A stretch of 33,438 nt of DNA. Origin: JBOGED01 sp050743625. GTDB taxonomy: Bacteria > Actinomycetota > Nitriliruptoria > Euzebyales > Egibacteraceae. Both the position numbers and the translations under genes were made by a program. The notes beneath the pieces are model-generated. The model was given only the letters and a program-made list of their open reading frames with translations. It ran no database searches and had not been told where the DNA came from. Of the stretch, positions 7,187 through 15,380 are shown one piece after another (positions within the stretch are counted from its first letter, which is position 1; each line of letters opens with the position of its first letter). The stretch covers positions 1 through 33,438 of the forward strand of contig JBOGED010000292.1 in the NCBI GenBank assembly GCA_050743625.1, in the 5' to 3' direction.

Positions 7187-9467
7187 ATGAGCCAATCATT
7201 CTCCGCGACGTCATCTGACGTTGTCATCGATACGACGGTCTTAGGCGAAACAGTCGGAGACGTTCACGCAAGTATCGTCGTGGAGGGCGATCTCAGCGGG
7301 CAGGTTGCTGTCGGTACGAACATTACCAGATGCGCGTGGATCATGTGCATGGCAATCTCGTCACGATCATGCGGCAGGATGAGCGGCCGCGTGTGGAGCG
7401 GCGGGCTTCGCCGGCTCATCTCCTGCCGCGAAGGGCGCAGGGCTTCCTCGATCGTACGCTCGAGACCGGAAGAGCGATCGCGGCGGTCGCCGAAGGCGAG
7501 CCTATCGAGTTCTGTGGCCCTCCCGGTTTTGGTAAGTCGAGTCTCTTACGCCACCTGGCACACCATCCGGGGCTCACGGTCGTAGGTGGGGTGGCGCATC
7601 TGCCCTCCAGGCGGCAAGCGTTGGACGATCTGCTCCAGTCCTTGTTCGGGGTCTTTTACGAATGCGACACCTTGTACAAGCCGAACGGTGGGGCCTTGCG
7701 GCACTACCTGAACAACGCCGATGCGCTGATCCTGCTGGACGACATCGAGCTAGGGCGTGAAGAGCTCGAAGAGCTGCTCGACTTCGCTCCCGCTTGCCGC
7801 TTCGTGACCACGTCGTCGGCCGGGCGGGTGGGGATTCCGCAACAGTCGGTCGCGCTACCAGGGTTGCCTGAGGATGATGCCCTCGCGCTGATCACGCGTG
7901 GACTTGGCCGCTCCCTCGCGGACGGCGAGCAGGCCGCGGCTCGCAGGCTTAGTCGAGCCGTCCGCGGATCCCCGCTGCAGTTGCTGCAGGCGGTCGCGCT
8001 TGTGGACAGCAGCGCGCGTTCCTTGGCGAGCGTGGCCGACGAGATCGACTCCCTGACCCCACAGGCGATGGAGTCCGTCGCGCGGCCGGACCGCAAGTTG
8101 CTCGCAGCCCTCGCGGTCGTTCCCGGCCTCCTGCTCGACGCCGAGCTGGTCCACGCGCTGACCGGTCTTCCGCAAGCTCAAGAGGCGTTAGAGGGGCTTG
8201 CGGGCCGCGGGCTAGCGCAAGCTCATCCCGTCTTTGGGGCTCCCACCCGCTACGGGGTACCAGACGAGGTCGGCCACGCCATCCGTGAGTCATGGGACAT
8301 CAACGACGCTGCACACCAGGTGCAGGTCTACTTCGCTGAGTGGGCGAAGAATGCTCGCGGAGGACCCGATCCCTCGCGCCAAGATGTTGAGGCGGGGCGA
8401 GAGGTCATGCAATGGGCCGCCGAGGCTGGCGCTGGGCGGACGTTCGCGCTCTCGGCCTGGCGGTCGAAGGGACCTTCGCGCTGCAGGGGCGTTGGGACGC
8501 GTGGCGGTCCACGCTCGAAACCGTCCTCGACGCCTCGCGAGCCCTTGGCGATCGCGCCGTCGAGGGCTTTGCCCTGCACCAGTTGGGTACACGAGCCCTT
8601 TGCCTTGGTGAGACCGACGTGGCGATCGGGTTGCTTCGTCGGGCTCTCGACCTGCGCCAAGGTCTCGGAGATCGGCAAGGTGCCGCAGTTACCCGGCATA
8701 ACCTCAACCTGCTCGTCTCACCAGCGGTTGTGCCACAGACGTCCCCGCCAAGGGCCGCTACCCCGGGGACGACCGTCGCCGGACCTGTCCTGAGGCGGTC
8801 CGCCGACGCAGTCCTGCTGATCCTCGTGCTCGGGGTGTTGGCCTGGATGGCGCTTCGTCCAGATCCGGGTGTGGAGCCCGGGAGTGCTCCCGTAGACATA
8901 AGGGTGGAGGGACCGGCGCTTCCCGCGGGTTTCGCCGAGCTCACGCCGCCGTCAGTGGACTTCGGTGAGCAGCCGCTGGGCGTGAGCACCGCCCCGCAAC
9001 GAGTGACCGTGACAAATGCGGGCTTGGGTCTACTCCAGCTTGGCGACGTGACGATCGAGGGTCCCCATACGGGCGACTTCAGCCTCGTTGACCGCACCTG
9101 CACTGGCATGACCCTCGCGGCAGACGAGAGCTGCACCGTCGCTGTGGAGTTCACGGCCTCCGCCGCAGGTCCGCGTACCGCCGCGCTTTCCTTGTCGCTG
9201 CCAGGTCTGAACTCCAACGCCGTCGCGCCTCTGATCGGCTCCGGCAGGGTTGCGCCACGGCAGGTCGACGCGCCGCCACCCCCACCGGCGGCCATCGAAT
9301 CTCCGCCGGCAGTGGAGCCCCCGCCCCCGGCCGTGGAGCCCCCGCCCCCGACCGTTCTTTCGCCGCCAGCAGTTGAGGAGCCGGTTGAGGAGCCGGTCGA
9401 GGAGCCGCCATCGGAGGGCTGCTTGGGGGAGGAGGAGTGCGACTCGCCTTACTCAGAGAGTTTTTAA
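7187..9467 (+). pseudogene. NB-ARC/STAND NTPase with N-terminal signalling motif, TPR-like, TM and ASH domains; two frameshifts
   Basis: Three frames join into one protein. Frame one (from 7187) ends its meaningful part in VVEGDLSGQVAVGTNIT. Adding one base near 7328 continues as MRVDHVHGNLVTIM, then an NB-ARC-like ATPase with Walker A GPPGFGKSS (restored residues about 111-119), Walker B ALILLDD (about 180-186) and a winged-helix-like region. Adding one base near 8430 continues into TPR-like helices (WRSTLETVLDASRALGDRAV), one transmembrane segment (AVLLILVLGVLAWMAL), an ASPM-SPD2-Hydin (choice-of-anchor D) beta domain, a proline-rich stretch and an acidic tail. With both bases restored the gene has 761 codons. 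The family comprises signal-transducing ATPases, including phage-sensing bacterial NLR-like proteins. As read the gene is interrupted: either decay or sequence error. The downstream gene shares the N-terminal motif. Confidence 0.75.
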
Positions 9468-9502
9468 CGGACGAGATGACACGGCCATCCGGAGGAGGTT
9501 CC

Positions 9503-9937
9503 ATGAGCGATGAGCGGACGCACGGTGACCGTATCGACGCGCAGATCACCGTCGGCGGTAACCTCAGCGGTCAGATGGCCGTGGGCAAGCGGATCGAGCA
9601 GCGGCACGTGGCGAACGCGCCCGGCGCGATCACCGAGGCCGAGAGGGCGGAGCTCCACGGTGTCATTGAGGCGTTGCGCGTGGAGATTGCGACGCAGGTT
9701 CCTCCCGAGCTACAGGATGCGGCGATGGAGCGGGTCGAGGAGCTGGAGGAGGCCGTGACCGCCGAGAGGCCAGACCTGTCGACGATGGAGTACGTCCGCA
9801 ACTGGTTCACGAAACGCTGCCCGGCGGTAGCCAAGTCCGTGACCGGCGTGATCGTCCATCCCATCTGCACCAAGTTGGCCGCTGCAGCCGGAGACGCGAT
9901 GGTGGCGGACTTTCACCAACGCTTTGGCGTCTTCTGA
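9503..9937 (+). CDS. Small protein sharing the STAND N-terminal motif; candidate interaction partner or effector
   Basis: 144 residues with a strong ribosome-binding site (GGAGGAGG at 9491-9498) 35 nt after the STAND gene. Residues 15-31 (I-T-V-G-G-N-L-S-G-Q-M-A-V-G-K-R-I) match the STAND N-terminus at 11 of 17 positions. The rest is helical: a charged segment (ITEAERAELHGVIEALRVEI ... MERVEELEEAVTAERPD) and a more hydrophobic C-terminal part (VAKSVTGVIVHPICTKLAAAAGDAMVADFHQRFG). No known enzyme motif is seen. A motif shared by an NLR-like ATPase and a small neighbour recalls homotypic (for example amyloid-type) signalling pairs, where the small protein is the executioner. That is inference; function is unknown. 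Confidence 0.7.
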   Translation: MSDERTHGDRIDAQITVGGNLSGQMAVGKRIEQRHVANAPGAITEAERAELHGVIEALRVEIATQVPPELQDAAMERVEELEEAVTAERPDLSTMEYVRNWFTKRCPAVAKSVTGVIVHPICTKLAAAAGDAMVADFHQRFGVF

Positions 9938-9979
9938 CGTGACGGACCCGTTTCGCGGGTGACCGGCCGCGGGCGGTGG

Positions 9980-10045
9980 GTCAGCCGGCGGAGCTCTCGG
10001 GGTGATCGGGGGAGCCGAGGCGGAGGTGGTCGTGGAGGTGGTCGT
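9980..10045. repeat. Direct repeat R2, copy 2
   Basis: Second copy of the block at 6805-6860, identical over its first 33 bp, placed 42 bp after the stop of the STAND partner gene. The remaining gap 10046-10222 shows no convincing gene; it ends with the promoter and ribosome-binding site of the lipoprotein gene. Confidence 0.7.
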
Positions 10046-10222
10046 ACAGAACCTCATCCTGGCCTCGGCGGCCACCACTGGCCTGGTCACCTGGGGCTTG
10101 GCTGGACACCTCCCGCTGCCACTCGGCTCCGCCGCTCCGCCTGGAACCCTGCCTCTTAGCCCAATTGAGAGGAGTAGGCTGCCGGTCGCCGCCGACAGCC
10201 GCCGATCCCGAGGAGTACGGAC

Positions 10223-10693
10223 ATGAGGACCGCATCGCTCCGCAGAAGCGCGTCACTGCTGGCGGTGTCGCTGGTCGCAACGGCCTGCGGTGGTCGCTAC
10301 GACACCCGGCCCGCGTCGGAGGGAGCCCCGCCGGTGCCGGCGGTCACCGGGGCGATCGAGGCCACGGATCAAGAGACCGACGGGTCGACCGTGACCCTCA
10401 CCTCCGCCGAGATCACCGGCGCGCGAGGGTGGATCGCGGTCCACTCCGAGGTCGACGGCAATCCCGGTCCGGTGCTCGGAACGGCCGAGGTCCCGGAGGG
10501 CTCGAACAACGACGTCGAGGTGACCCTTGGCACACCTCTGACCTCCAGCGCCGCCGTCTGGCCCATGCTCCACGTCGACGACCACGAGCTCGGCTTCTAC
10601 GAGTTCGGCGCGGTCGAAGGCGCCGACCTTCCCGTGACGGTCGACGGCGAGATCGTAATGCAGCGCATCCAGCTGACCGTCACCTCCCCGTAA
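10223..10693 (+). CDS. Secreted lipoprotein (DUF7282-like)
   Basis: 156 residues. A basic N-terminus (MRTASLRR), a hydrophobic core (SASLLAVSLVA) and a lipobox-like ATAC with Cys22 indicate a signal peptidase II substrate anchored outside the membrane. The mature part has a repeated beta pattern with VTLTSAEITGARGWIAVHSEVDGNPGPVLG and VEVTLGTPLTSSAAVWPMLHVDDHELGFYEFG, resembling the DUF7282 domain of secreted bacterial and archaeal proteins. Start supported by AGGAG at 10210-10214, 8 nt before the ATG. Role unknown. It has no obvious operon partner; the MITE-like repeat follows within 40 bp. Confidence 0.75.
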   Translation: MRTASLRRSASLLAVSLVATACGGRYDTRPASEGAPPVPAVTGAIEATDQETDGSTVTLTSAEITGARGWIAVHSEVDGNPGPVLGTAEVPEGSNNDVEVTLGTPLTSSAAVWPMLHVDDHELGFYEFGAVEGADLPVTVDGEIVMQRIQLTVTSP

Positions 10694-10730
10694 GGGGCGT
10701 TGGAGTGGCCATCGTGCTTCGCTGTAATGA

Positions 10731-10918
10731 GATGAGAATCGGCTACGTGTCGCCCGGTTTGCCGGGTTCGCGCCAGTTGGTTGGCGGCCTGTTCCTGCAC
10801 TGTGCAGAGTTATGCCGGTAGTTCGGCAAAACTCTGCACAGTAGCGCCCGGCGCTTCGTTCGATGCCTCGCTCGAGCGCGGAAAGGTCACGGGATGCCTG
10901 GTTTGCCTGATTCTCATC
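10731..10918. repeat. MITE-like element with inverted ends GATGAGAATC / GATTCTCATC
   Basis: A 188-bp non-coding unit bounded by perfect 10-bp inverted repeats (10731-10740 and 10909-10918) with a long hairpin inside. The left end, GATGAGAATCGGCT followed by CGCCCGGTTTG, recurs at 16760-16790. No coding capacity. It looks like a small dispersed palindromic element. Confidence 0.55.
10799..10842. terminator. 19-bp stem hairpin between the lipoprotein and padR genes
   Basis: Arms ACTGTGCAGAGTTATGCCG (10799-10817) and its complement at 10824-10842 pair with one mismatch around a 6-nt loop GTAGTT. It lies between convergent genes and could terminate both, though no T-run follows. It may instead be the core of the repeat element. 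Confidence 0.6.
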
Positions 10919-10971
10919 CTCCGGGGAGGCGGCGCCAGCCGCCATGAGCTGCTGTGCAGAGTGAGGCCGCA

Positions 10972-11511
10972 CTAAAGACGGCGGGGAGGGCGCTCGGCGA
11001 TCGATGCCCAGAAGGCCACGGCGGCACGCTCGTAGGCCAGGCCGAAGTGCAGCGTGGCGCGGGAATGCTCGTCCGCGCGGCGGGGGAGCTGCGCGTCGAT
11101 GGTCTCGTAGACCTCGAGGCGCTGCCGGTGCGATCGCTCTTGGTTGCGGGCCAGCGCGGCGACATCCTCCGGAGTGGCTAGCGTTCCGAAGAAGAGCTTC
11201 AGCAACGCGACGTCACGGATCCCGGTGGGCTCGGGGGTCGGGTCCGCGAGCCACTCCCGCAACGCGTTCTCACCCTCACGCGTGATGGAGAAGGTCCGTC
11301 GGCGGCGGCCGCTCTCCTCGCGCTTCTCCAAGAGCAGGCCACGCTCGACAAGGCGTGGCGGCTCACTGTAGAGCTGCGAGTGCGGGAACGACCAGAAAAA
11401 CCCGAGAGTCTGGCCCACGAACTGCTTCAGGTCGTAGGGCGTAGACGGGCCGTTCCTGGCCACACAGCCGAGCACCAGGTAGGACGTCGGGGTGAGGCCT
11501 TCGGCTGGCAT
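10972..11511 (-). CDS. PadR-family transcriptional regulator
   Basis: 179 residues. The N-terminal winged helix is typical of PadR: LTPTSYLVLGCVARNGPSTPYDLKQFV, then FFWSFPHSQLYSEPPRLVERGLL and a wing KREESGRRRRTFSITREGENALREWL. The C-terminal half (RDVALLKLFFG ... RQRLEVYETIDAQLP) is the PadR helical dimerisation region. The W-x-F-x-H-S-Q-L-Y motif in the recognition helix is well kept. It probably represses its own promoter and possibly neighbouring genes; the inverted repeats at 11522-11556, just upstream of its ATG, are the likely operator. No ligand can be named. Confidence 0.9.
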   Translation of the reverse strand: MPAEGLTPTSYLVLGCVARNGPSTPYDLKQFVGQTLGFFWSFPHSQLYSEPPRLVERGLLLEKREESGRRRRTFSITREGENALREWLADPTPEPTGIRDVALLKLFFGTLATPEDVAALARNQERSHRQRLEVYETIDAQLPRRADEHSRATLHFGLAYERAAVAFWASIAERPPRRL

Positions 11512-11521
11512 GGCAACAGTT

Positions 11522-11556
11522 TACCGTACGCTCAATACCGTCTAGATCATACGGTA
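11522..11556. promoter_or_regulatory. Putative PadR operator
   Basis: Three copies of one half-site lie directly upstream of padR: TACCGTA at 11522-11528, TACCGT at 11536-11541 and, inverted, TACGGTA at 11550-11556. The last two form a palindrome with a 9-nt spacer. Position and symmetry suggest autoregulation. Confidence 0.55.
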
Positions 11557-11566
11557 CAAGGAGGAC

Positions 11567-12193
11567 TCAGCCATCTTCGGCATGCGACCCGAGTGCGAAG
11601 AGTCCCTCGGCCAGCTCGGCGGCCATCCCGAGCTGCGCGAGGAGCCGCTCGCCCCGCGTGGAATCCTGGCCGAGCTGGGTGACCAGCTCCAGGCCAAGGA
11701 ACAACGACGTGACTCCGAACGCCACGTCCTCGCTCGGCACCATGCCGGCGAACGGCGTGCCCTCCAGGACCCGTTCCAAGACGTCTCTCACGAGCGCGAT
11801 CCACGGCTCGAACACCGCGAGCAGTCGCTGGCCCAGCTCGGGATCCGAGGCCGACGCGGCGAGCAGTTGGGTCAGGATCGTGACGTTGCCCGCGGCGTCC
11901 TGGCGGTATAGCGCCGTGGCGACCTCGACGAGCTCGCTCAGTGTCCGCACGCCGGCCAGCCGCTGCCCGTAGCGGGTGATAGCGTCCGCGCTGTTGTGCT
12001 CCACGGCGGCGACGAGAAGGTCGGAGATCGTGCCGAAGTGGTAAAAGATCAACGCGGCGTTGAAGCCGCCGGTCTGGGCGATCGCGCGGGCGCTCGTCCC
12101 GACGACACCCTCCTCCTTCAGCGTGCGGAGCGTGGCCTCGATGATCCGCGCCCGGGTGTCCGCTCCCGACTGCGAGACCCTCCGGCCGGTCAC
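11567..12193 (-). CDS. TetR-family transcriptional regulator
   Basis: 208 residues from a GTG at 12193. The helix-turn-helix region TRARIIEATLRTLKEEGVVGTSARAIAQTGGFNAALIFYHFG is canonical TetR, and the C-terminal helical ligand domain contains VATALYRQDAAGNVTILTQLLAASASDPELG. The GTG overlaps the stop of the upstream membrane-protein gene (GTGA), so the two are translationally coupled. The reading frame remains open upstream of 12193, but that part overlaps the membrane-protein gene in another frame and is not coding. The strong inverted repeat at 12568-12618 ahead of the operon is the probable operator, implying autorepression together with the membrane protein. Confidence 0.88.
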   Translation of the reverse strand: MTGRRVSQSGADTRARIIEATLRTLKEEGVVGTSARAIAQTGGFNAALIFYHFGTISDLLVAAVEHNSADAITRYGQRLAGVRTLSELVEVATALYRQDAAGNVTILTQLLAASASDPELGQRLLAVFEPWIALVRDVLERVLEGTPFAGMVPSEDVAFGVTSLFLGLELVTQLGQDSTRGERLLAQLGMAAELAEGLFALGSHAEDG

Positions 12194-12558
12194 CGAACCT
12201 CCGGGTAGCCAGGGACGGCCGCGCGCCTGCGGATCCTGCTGAAGATGAGCAGGTTCACGAAGTGGAGCACCGCCAGGGACAGCAGGAGCGAGCCGAGCTT
12301 GTGCGCGAGGATCTCCAGCGCCTCGACCGGTCCCGCCGCCGGCTCCGCCCGCAAGATGATGAAGGCGTAGCCCAGGTTCAACATCGAGAAGCCCGCCACG
12401 AGCAGCCGGTTCACCGCCCCAGCCAGCTCCGGCCGGTCCCGGAACACGTCCTCTAGGAACGCCGCGCCGTTGCGGGACAGCATTCTCGCGAGCCATAGCG
12501 ACAACCCGACGCTGGACCCCACGTAGATCAGGTACACCACGACCAGGTAGCCCACCAC
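12190..12558 (-). CDS. Small integral membrane protein, in operon with TetR
   Basis: 122 residues with three to four predicted transmembrane helices: MVGYLVVVYLIYVGSSVGLSL, LAGAVNRLLVAGFSMLNLGYAFIIL and LGSLLLSLAVLHFVNLLIF, ending in basic RIRRRAAVPGY. No family motif is recognised. The stop overlaps the TetR start, so the TetR protein is probably its dedicated regulator. This pairing recalls TetR-controlled membrane or efflux accessories, but no function can be assigned. Confidence 0.75.
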   Translation of the reverse strand: MVGYLVVVYLIYVGSSVGLSLWLARMLSRNGAAFLEDVFRDRPELAGAVNRLLVAGFSMLNLGYAFIILRAEPAAGPVEALEILAHKLGSLLLSLAVLHFVNLLIFSRIRRRAAVPGYPEVR

Positions 12559-12567
12559 CGCCTCCTT

Positions 12568-12618
12568 GATCGATCGCTTTGATCAATTGCTTTGACCGAA
12601 CGATCAAAGCGTGCGATC
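12568..12618. promoter_or_regulatory. 17-bp inverted-repeat operator (probable TetR site)
   Basis: Left arm GATCGATCGCTTTGATC (12568-12584) and right arm GATCAAAGCGTGCGATC (12602-12618) are inverted repeats matching at 14 of 17 positions, separated by 17 nt that contain a further CTTTGA half-site. It lies immediately upstream of the membrane protein/TetR operon and just downstream of the stop of the next minus-strand gene. Confidence 0.7.
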
Positions 12619-12632
12619 AAGAGGCCCGCATG

Positions 12633-12893
12633 TCAAGCGGACCAGCCGAGGAATCGCTCGCCGACCTGCAGCGTCACGAACCACACGGTGATCGCGATCG
12701 CCGGCATCAGCAGCACCTTGGCGGGCGCCAGCCGGTAGATCCGGAGCGCCGTGACCAGCAGCGCCGCCCATACCGCATTGAGGAGGACAATGGCCCACGC
12801 CGGCGCCAGCAAGCCGAGGGGCAGGTACAGGAACACCCCGACCGCCACATGGGCGACCAGCCCTATCATCCCCCACACCTTCGCGCGTTGCAT
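12633..12893 (-). CDS. Small membrane protein
   Basis: 86 residues starting MQRAKVWGMIGLVAHVAVGV with three hydrophobic helices (MIGLVAHVAVGVFLYLPLGLL, WAIVLLNAVWAALLVTALRI, VLLMPAIAITVWFVTLQVGE). The start at 12893 is supported by a purine-rich GGGAGGGGTCGGA upstream; the frame stays open to 13337 but the earlier residues look non-coding. Similar in style to the next membrane protein, and possibly under the same regulator because the operator lies between them. Family not recognised. Confidence 0.65.
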   Translation of the reverse strand: MQRAKVWGMIGLVAHVAVGVFLYLPLGLLAPAWAIVLLNAVWAALLVTALRIYRLAPAKVLLMPAIAITVWFVTLQVGERFLGWSA

Positions 12894-13350
12894 CGTTCCG
12901 ACCCCTCCCGACGTTCCGTTCGGATTCCGGCCATGACCCCTGGCGCGTAACGTATACGCGACAAAGATGGCCACATGACAATCCACTGGCAGCTCACCTG
13001 TCGGCTCACCGACCATCTGCAGCCGGCACCTGCTCGGTGGCCCGTTGGACGAAGGCGGCAACCTCGCGCTGCTGGGCAATGGAGACCGAACCCGACGAGG
13101 TCGCGCGCGACCTCGTCCGCCAGTCGTCGACGGAGCCAGGTATCGCCGATGCGAGACGTCAACGCATTTCAGCGGACCCCCGAGCTCGCGCCTGGCCTCC
13201 CGCGCAAACGCACGCGCCGATGCGCCGTCCCGGGGACGCCGCCCGACTGAGCCGCGCTCGGCCTTATGGTGCGCGCCGTCAACGGGGTGAGGACGTCCTT
13301 GGTCGTGACGCATATGTACCAAGGGACGCCTGCCCATCGGAAAGCATCAG
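12894..13350. other. Intergenic stretch without a convincing gene
   Basis: Several short frames exist on both strands but none has a ribosome-binding site together with a recognisable domain. A minus-strand segment around 13030-13160 has a coding-like pattern (RRRLADEVARDLVG and, one frame over, VSIAQQREVAAFVQRATEQVPA) and may be the relic of a small protein. I cannot name it. Confidence 0.35.
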
Positions 13351-13425
13351 AGGATACGGTACCCGACCCGGGACCTTATTAGATCCTTGGCTCCATTCTC
13401 ATATGATCAAATCCGCCGTAAGCTA
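13351..13425 (+). promoter_or_regulatory. Conserved cluster element, copy A (upstream of FAD oxidoreductase)
   Basis: One of three related elements of about 70 bp. It begins GGATACGGTACCCGACC, then a T-rich part TTATTAGATCCTT, then CTCCATTCTCATATGATC and CCGCCGTA. It matches copy B (15381-15455) over most positions with a single-base gap, and copy C (29138-29210, minus strand). It lies about 60-130 bp before the FAD oxidoreductase start, in the promoter position. Confidence 0.7.
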
Positions 13426-13481
13426 CACCCTTCAACGTTTCTTAATGGACTCATTGATTCAGTCATGACGACGGAGCAAGC

Positions 13482-15230
13482 ATGGCTTTTCGGGGAGGTT
13501 TTGGTATGCGGCGGTTGAGGTCGGGGCCGGGGTCGGGGTCGGGGTCGGGGTGGGACGCGATCGTGATCGGGGCGGGTCTGGGTGGCCTTTCGACGGCGGC
13601 CTATCTGACCACCAACGGTGTGCGCACGATTGTGGTCGAGCAGTACGACGTGGCCGGCGGGTGCAGCCACGTCTTTCGCCGCAAGCGCCTGTTCGAGTTC
13701 GACGTGGGCGTGCACTACCTGGGCGACTGCCAGCCCGCCGGGATCATCCCCACGGTCCTGCGCGGCGTCGGCCTGGACGCCAAGATCGAGTTCCTCGAGA
13801 TGGATCCCGACGGTTTTGACACCTTGGTGTTTCCCGAGCTGACCTTCCGCGTCCCGCGCGGCTGGGAGCACTACCTCCAGCGTTTGACCGACGCCTTCCC
13901 CAGCGAGCGGGCCGGGCTCCGAAAATGCGTCAAGGTCCTGGCAACCGTCGGGCACCAGGTGTGGCAGCGGGCGGCGCCGGCCACCAAGCTGGGCATGCTG
14001 CCGTATGCGCTCAAGGCGCCGGCGACGGCGCGGTGGGGCCTGCGCCCGCTGGTCGAGCTGTACGACGCTTGCAAGCTCAGCCCCGCCGCCCGCGCCGTGA
14101 TTGCCGGCCAGTCAGGGACCTATGCGGCGCCGCCGTCGCGGGTGGCGGTGTCGGTGCATGCGGGGTTGTTGCATCATTACATCGGTGGGGGGGCGTATTA
14201 CCCGCGTGGGGGTGGTCAGGTGCTGGCGGCTCACTTGGTCGATGTCATCTGTAGCCATGGTGGCCAGATCCGTACCGGGGCTCGCGTCGAGCGCATCCTG
14301 ATGGCGGCGGGCCGGGTCGCGGGCGTGGCGCTGCGCGATGGGCAGCGTCTGACCGCGCCGGTGGTCGTGTCGGGCGCGGACCTCAAGCGCACGTATCTGG
14401 AGCTGGTGGGCCGGGAGCACCTGGCGGCCAAGACGGTCGGGCGGGTGCAGGGCTATCGCATGGCGTTGCCGTTGCATTGCGTCTATCTGGGCTTGGACAT
14501 CGATCTGGCGCAGCGCATGCCGAACACGAACTACTGGTGTCACCCCACCCTCGACTCCGAGGCGATATATCAGCGTTGCTACGCGGGCCAGCTGCCCGAC
14601 GAGCTGTTGGCCTATATCACGTCGGCGTCGGTGAAGGATCCCTTCAGTGCGCATATCGCTCCGCCGGGTGGGTCGAGCATGGAGATCATGACGGTCGTGC
14701 CGCCGGACTACCGCCTGTGGGGTGTCACGGACGGGCCGGCGGCGGGTGAGCGGTACCGTCGCCTTGCTGATTATCGTGCCATCAAGGGGGAGATCACTGA
14801 GGCGTTGATCGAGCGTGCCGGTCGGGTGATCCCGGGGTTGGGGGAGCATATTGTCTGGCGGGAGGGTGCGACGCCGATCACTCAGGAGCGTTACACGCTG
14901 TCCTCGGGTGGCGCTTGTTACGGTCTGGAGCATGCGCCGGATCAGGTCGGTCCGCGCCGGCCGGGCCCGAAGACCGCGATCCGCGGCCTGTACCTGGCCG
15001 GCCACAGCACGCTCCGCAGTTACGGTGTCGCGGGAGCGATGTTGGGTGGCGTCGACGCCGCGGGTGCGGTGGTTGGCCGCGATTTGGGGGCTGAGGTGAG
15101 GGCCGGTCGTGTCTTTGGTGATCCGTCGCGGTTGACGGCGGGCGGGCCAGGCTGGGACGCGCTGGAGGCCTCCCGCCGGTTGGGGGGCAAACCCGCTCCC
15201 ACCAACCGCGAACCCGCACCTCTGGCGTGA
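13482..15230 (+). CDS. FAD-dependent CrtI/retinol-saturase-like oxidoreductase, copy 1
   Basis: 582 residues. The dinucleotide-binding fold is DAIVIGAGLGGLSTAAYLTTNGVRTIVVEQYDVAGGCSHVF (about residues 25-65), followed by a phytoene desaturase/retinol saturase-like substrate region and the C-terminal FAD motif GLYLAGHSTLRSYGVAGAMLGGVDAAGAVVGRDL. Such enzymes desaturate, saturate or isomerise polyenes or other conjugated lipophilic substrates. A GGGTCG hexamer repeat at about 13521-13554 encodes a Gly-Ser run just before the fold; the true start may be 13482 or the ATG at 13506. A near-identical copy lies inverted at the right window edge. With the enediyne core between them, a role in processing a polyene product is possible but unproven. 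Confidence 0.85.
   Translation: MAFRGGFGMRRLRSGPGSGSGSGWDAIVIGAGLGGLSTAAYLTTNGVRTIVVEQYDVAGGCSHVFRRKRLFEFDVGVHYLGDCQPAGIIPTVLRGVGLDAKIEFLEMDPDGFDTLVFPELTFRVPRGWEHYLQRLTDAFPSERAGLRKCVKVLATVGHQVWQRAAPATKLGMLPYALKAPATARWGLRPLVELYDACKLSPAARAVIAGQSGTYAAPPSRVAVSVHAGLLHHYIGGGAYYPRGGGQVLAAHLVDVICSHGGQIRTGARVERILMAAGRVAGVALRDGQRLTAPVVVSGADLKRTYLELVGREHLAAKTVGRVQGYRMALPLHCVYLGLDIDLAQRMPNTNYWCHPTLDSEAIYQRCYAGQLPDELLAYITSASVKDPFSAHIAPPGGSSMEIMTVVPPDYRLWGVTDGPAAGERYRRLADYRAIKGEITEALIERAGRVIPGLGEHIVWREGATPITQERYTLSSGGACYGLEHAPDQVGPRRPGPKTAIRGLYLAGHSTLRSYGVAGAMLGGVDAAGAVVGRDLGAEVRAGRVFGDPSRLTAGGPGWDALEASRRLGGKPAPTNREPAPLA
13521..13554 (+). repeat. GGGTCG-type hexanucleotide tandem repeat in the oxidoreductase 5' end
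   Basis: About five imperfect GGGGTC/GGGGCC hexamers encode GPGSGSGSG. The unit is a multiple of three, so slippage would lengthen the linker without shifting the frame. Confidence 0.7.
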
Positions 15231-15380
15231 CCAGCAGCCTCCTCGAACAGAGGTTTAGGGAGTATGTGCACCGACGTTCCTGTTCGCGAGCCAACGCTGC
15301 TTGGTACTAGTACCGACACGTGCGCTGCACTGCAAGCCTCCGCGCCTCGGGGCGGTCTTGCTTCGGATCGATGCGCGGAG

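Noticed and set aside
9947..9961. ACCCG-CGGGT hairpin after the STAND partner gene as a terminator
   Set aside because: The stem is only five base pairs with no T-run; too weak to call.
12866..13162. Minus-strand frame MTSRIGDTWLRRRLADEVARD
   Set aside because: It overlaps the start of the small membrane protein gene and loses coding character after 25 residues. It may be a relic, so it is described only as part of the gap.
13521..13554. Hexamer repeat as a phase-variation switch
   Set aside because: The unit is six bases, so slippage keeps the frame; at most it alters linker length.
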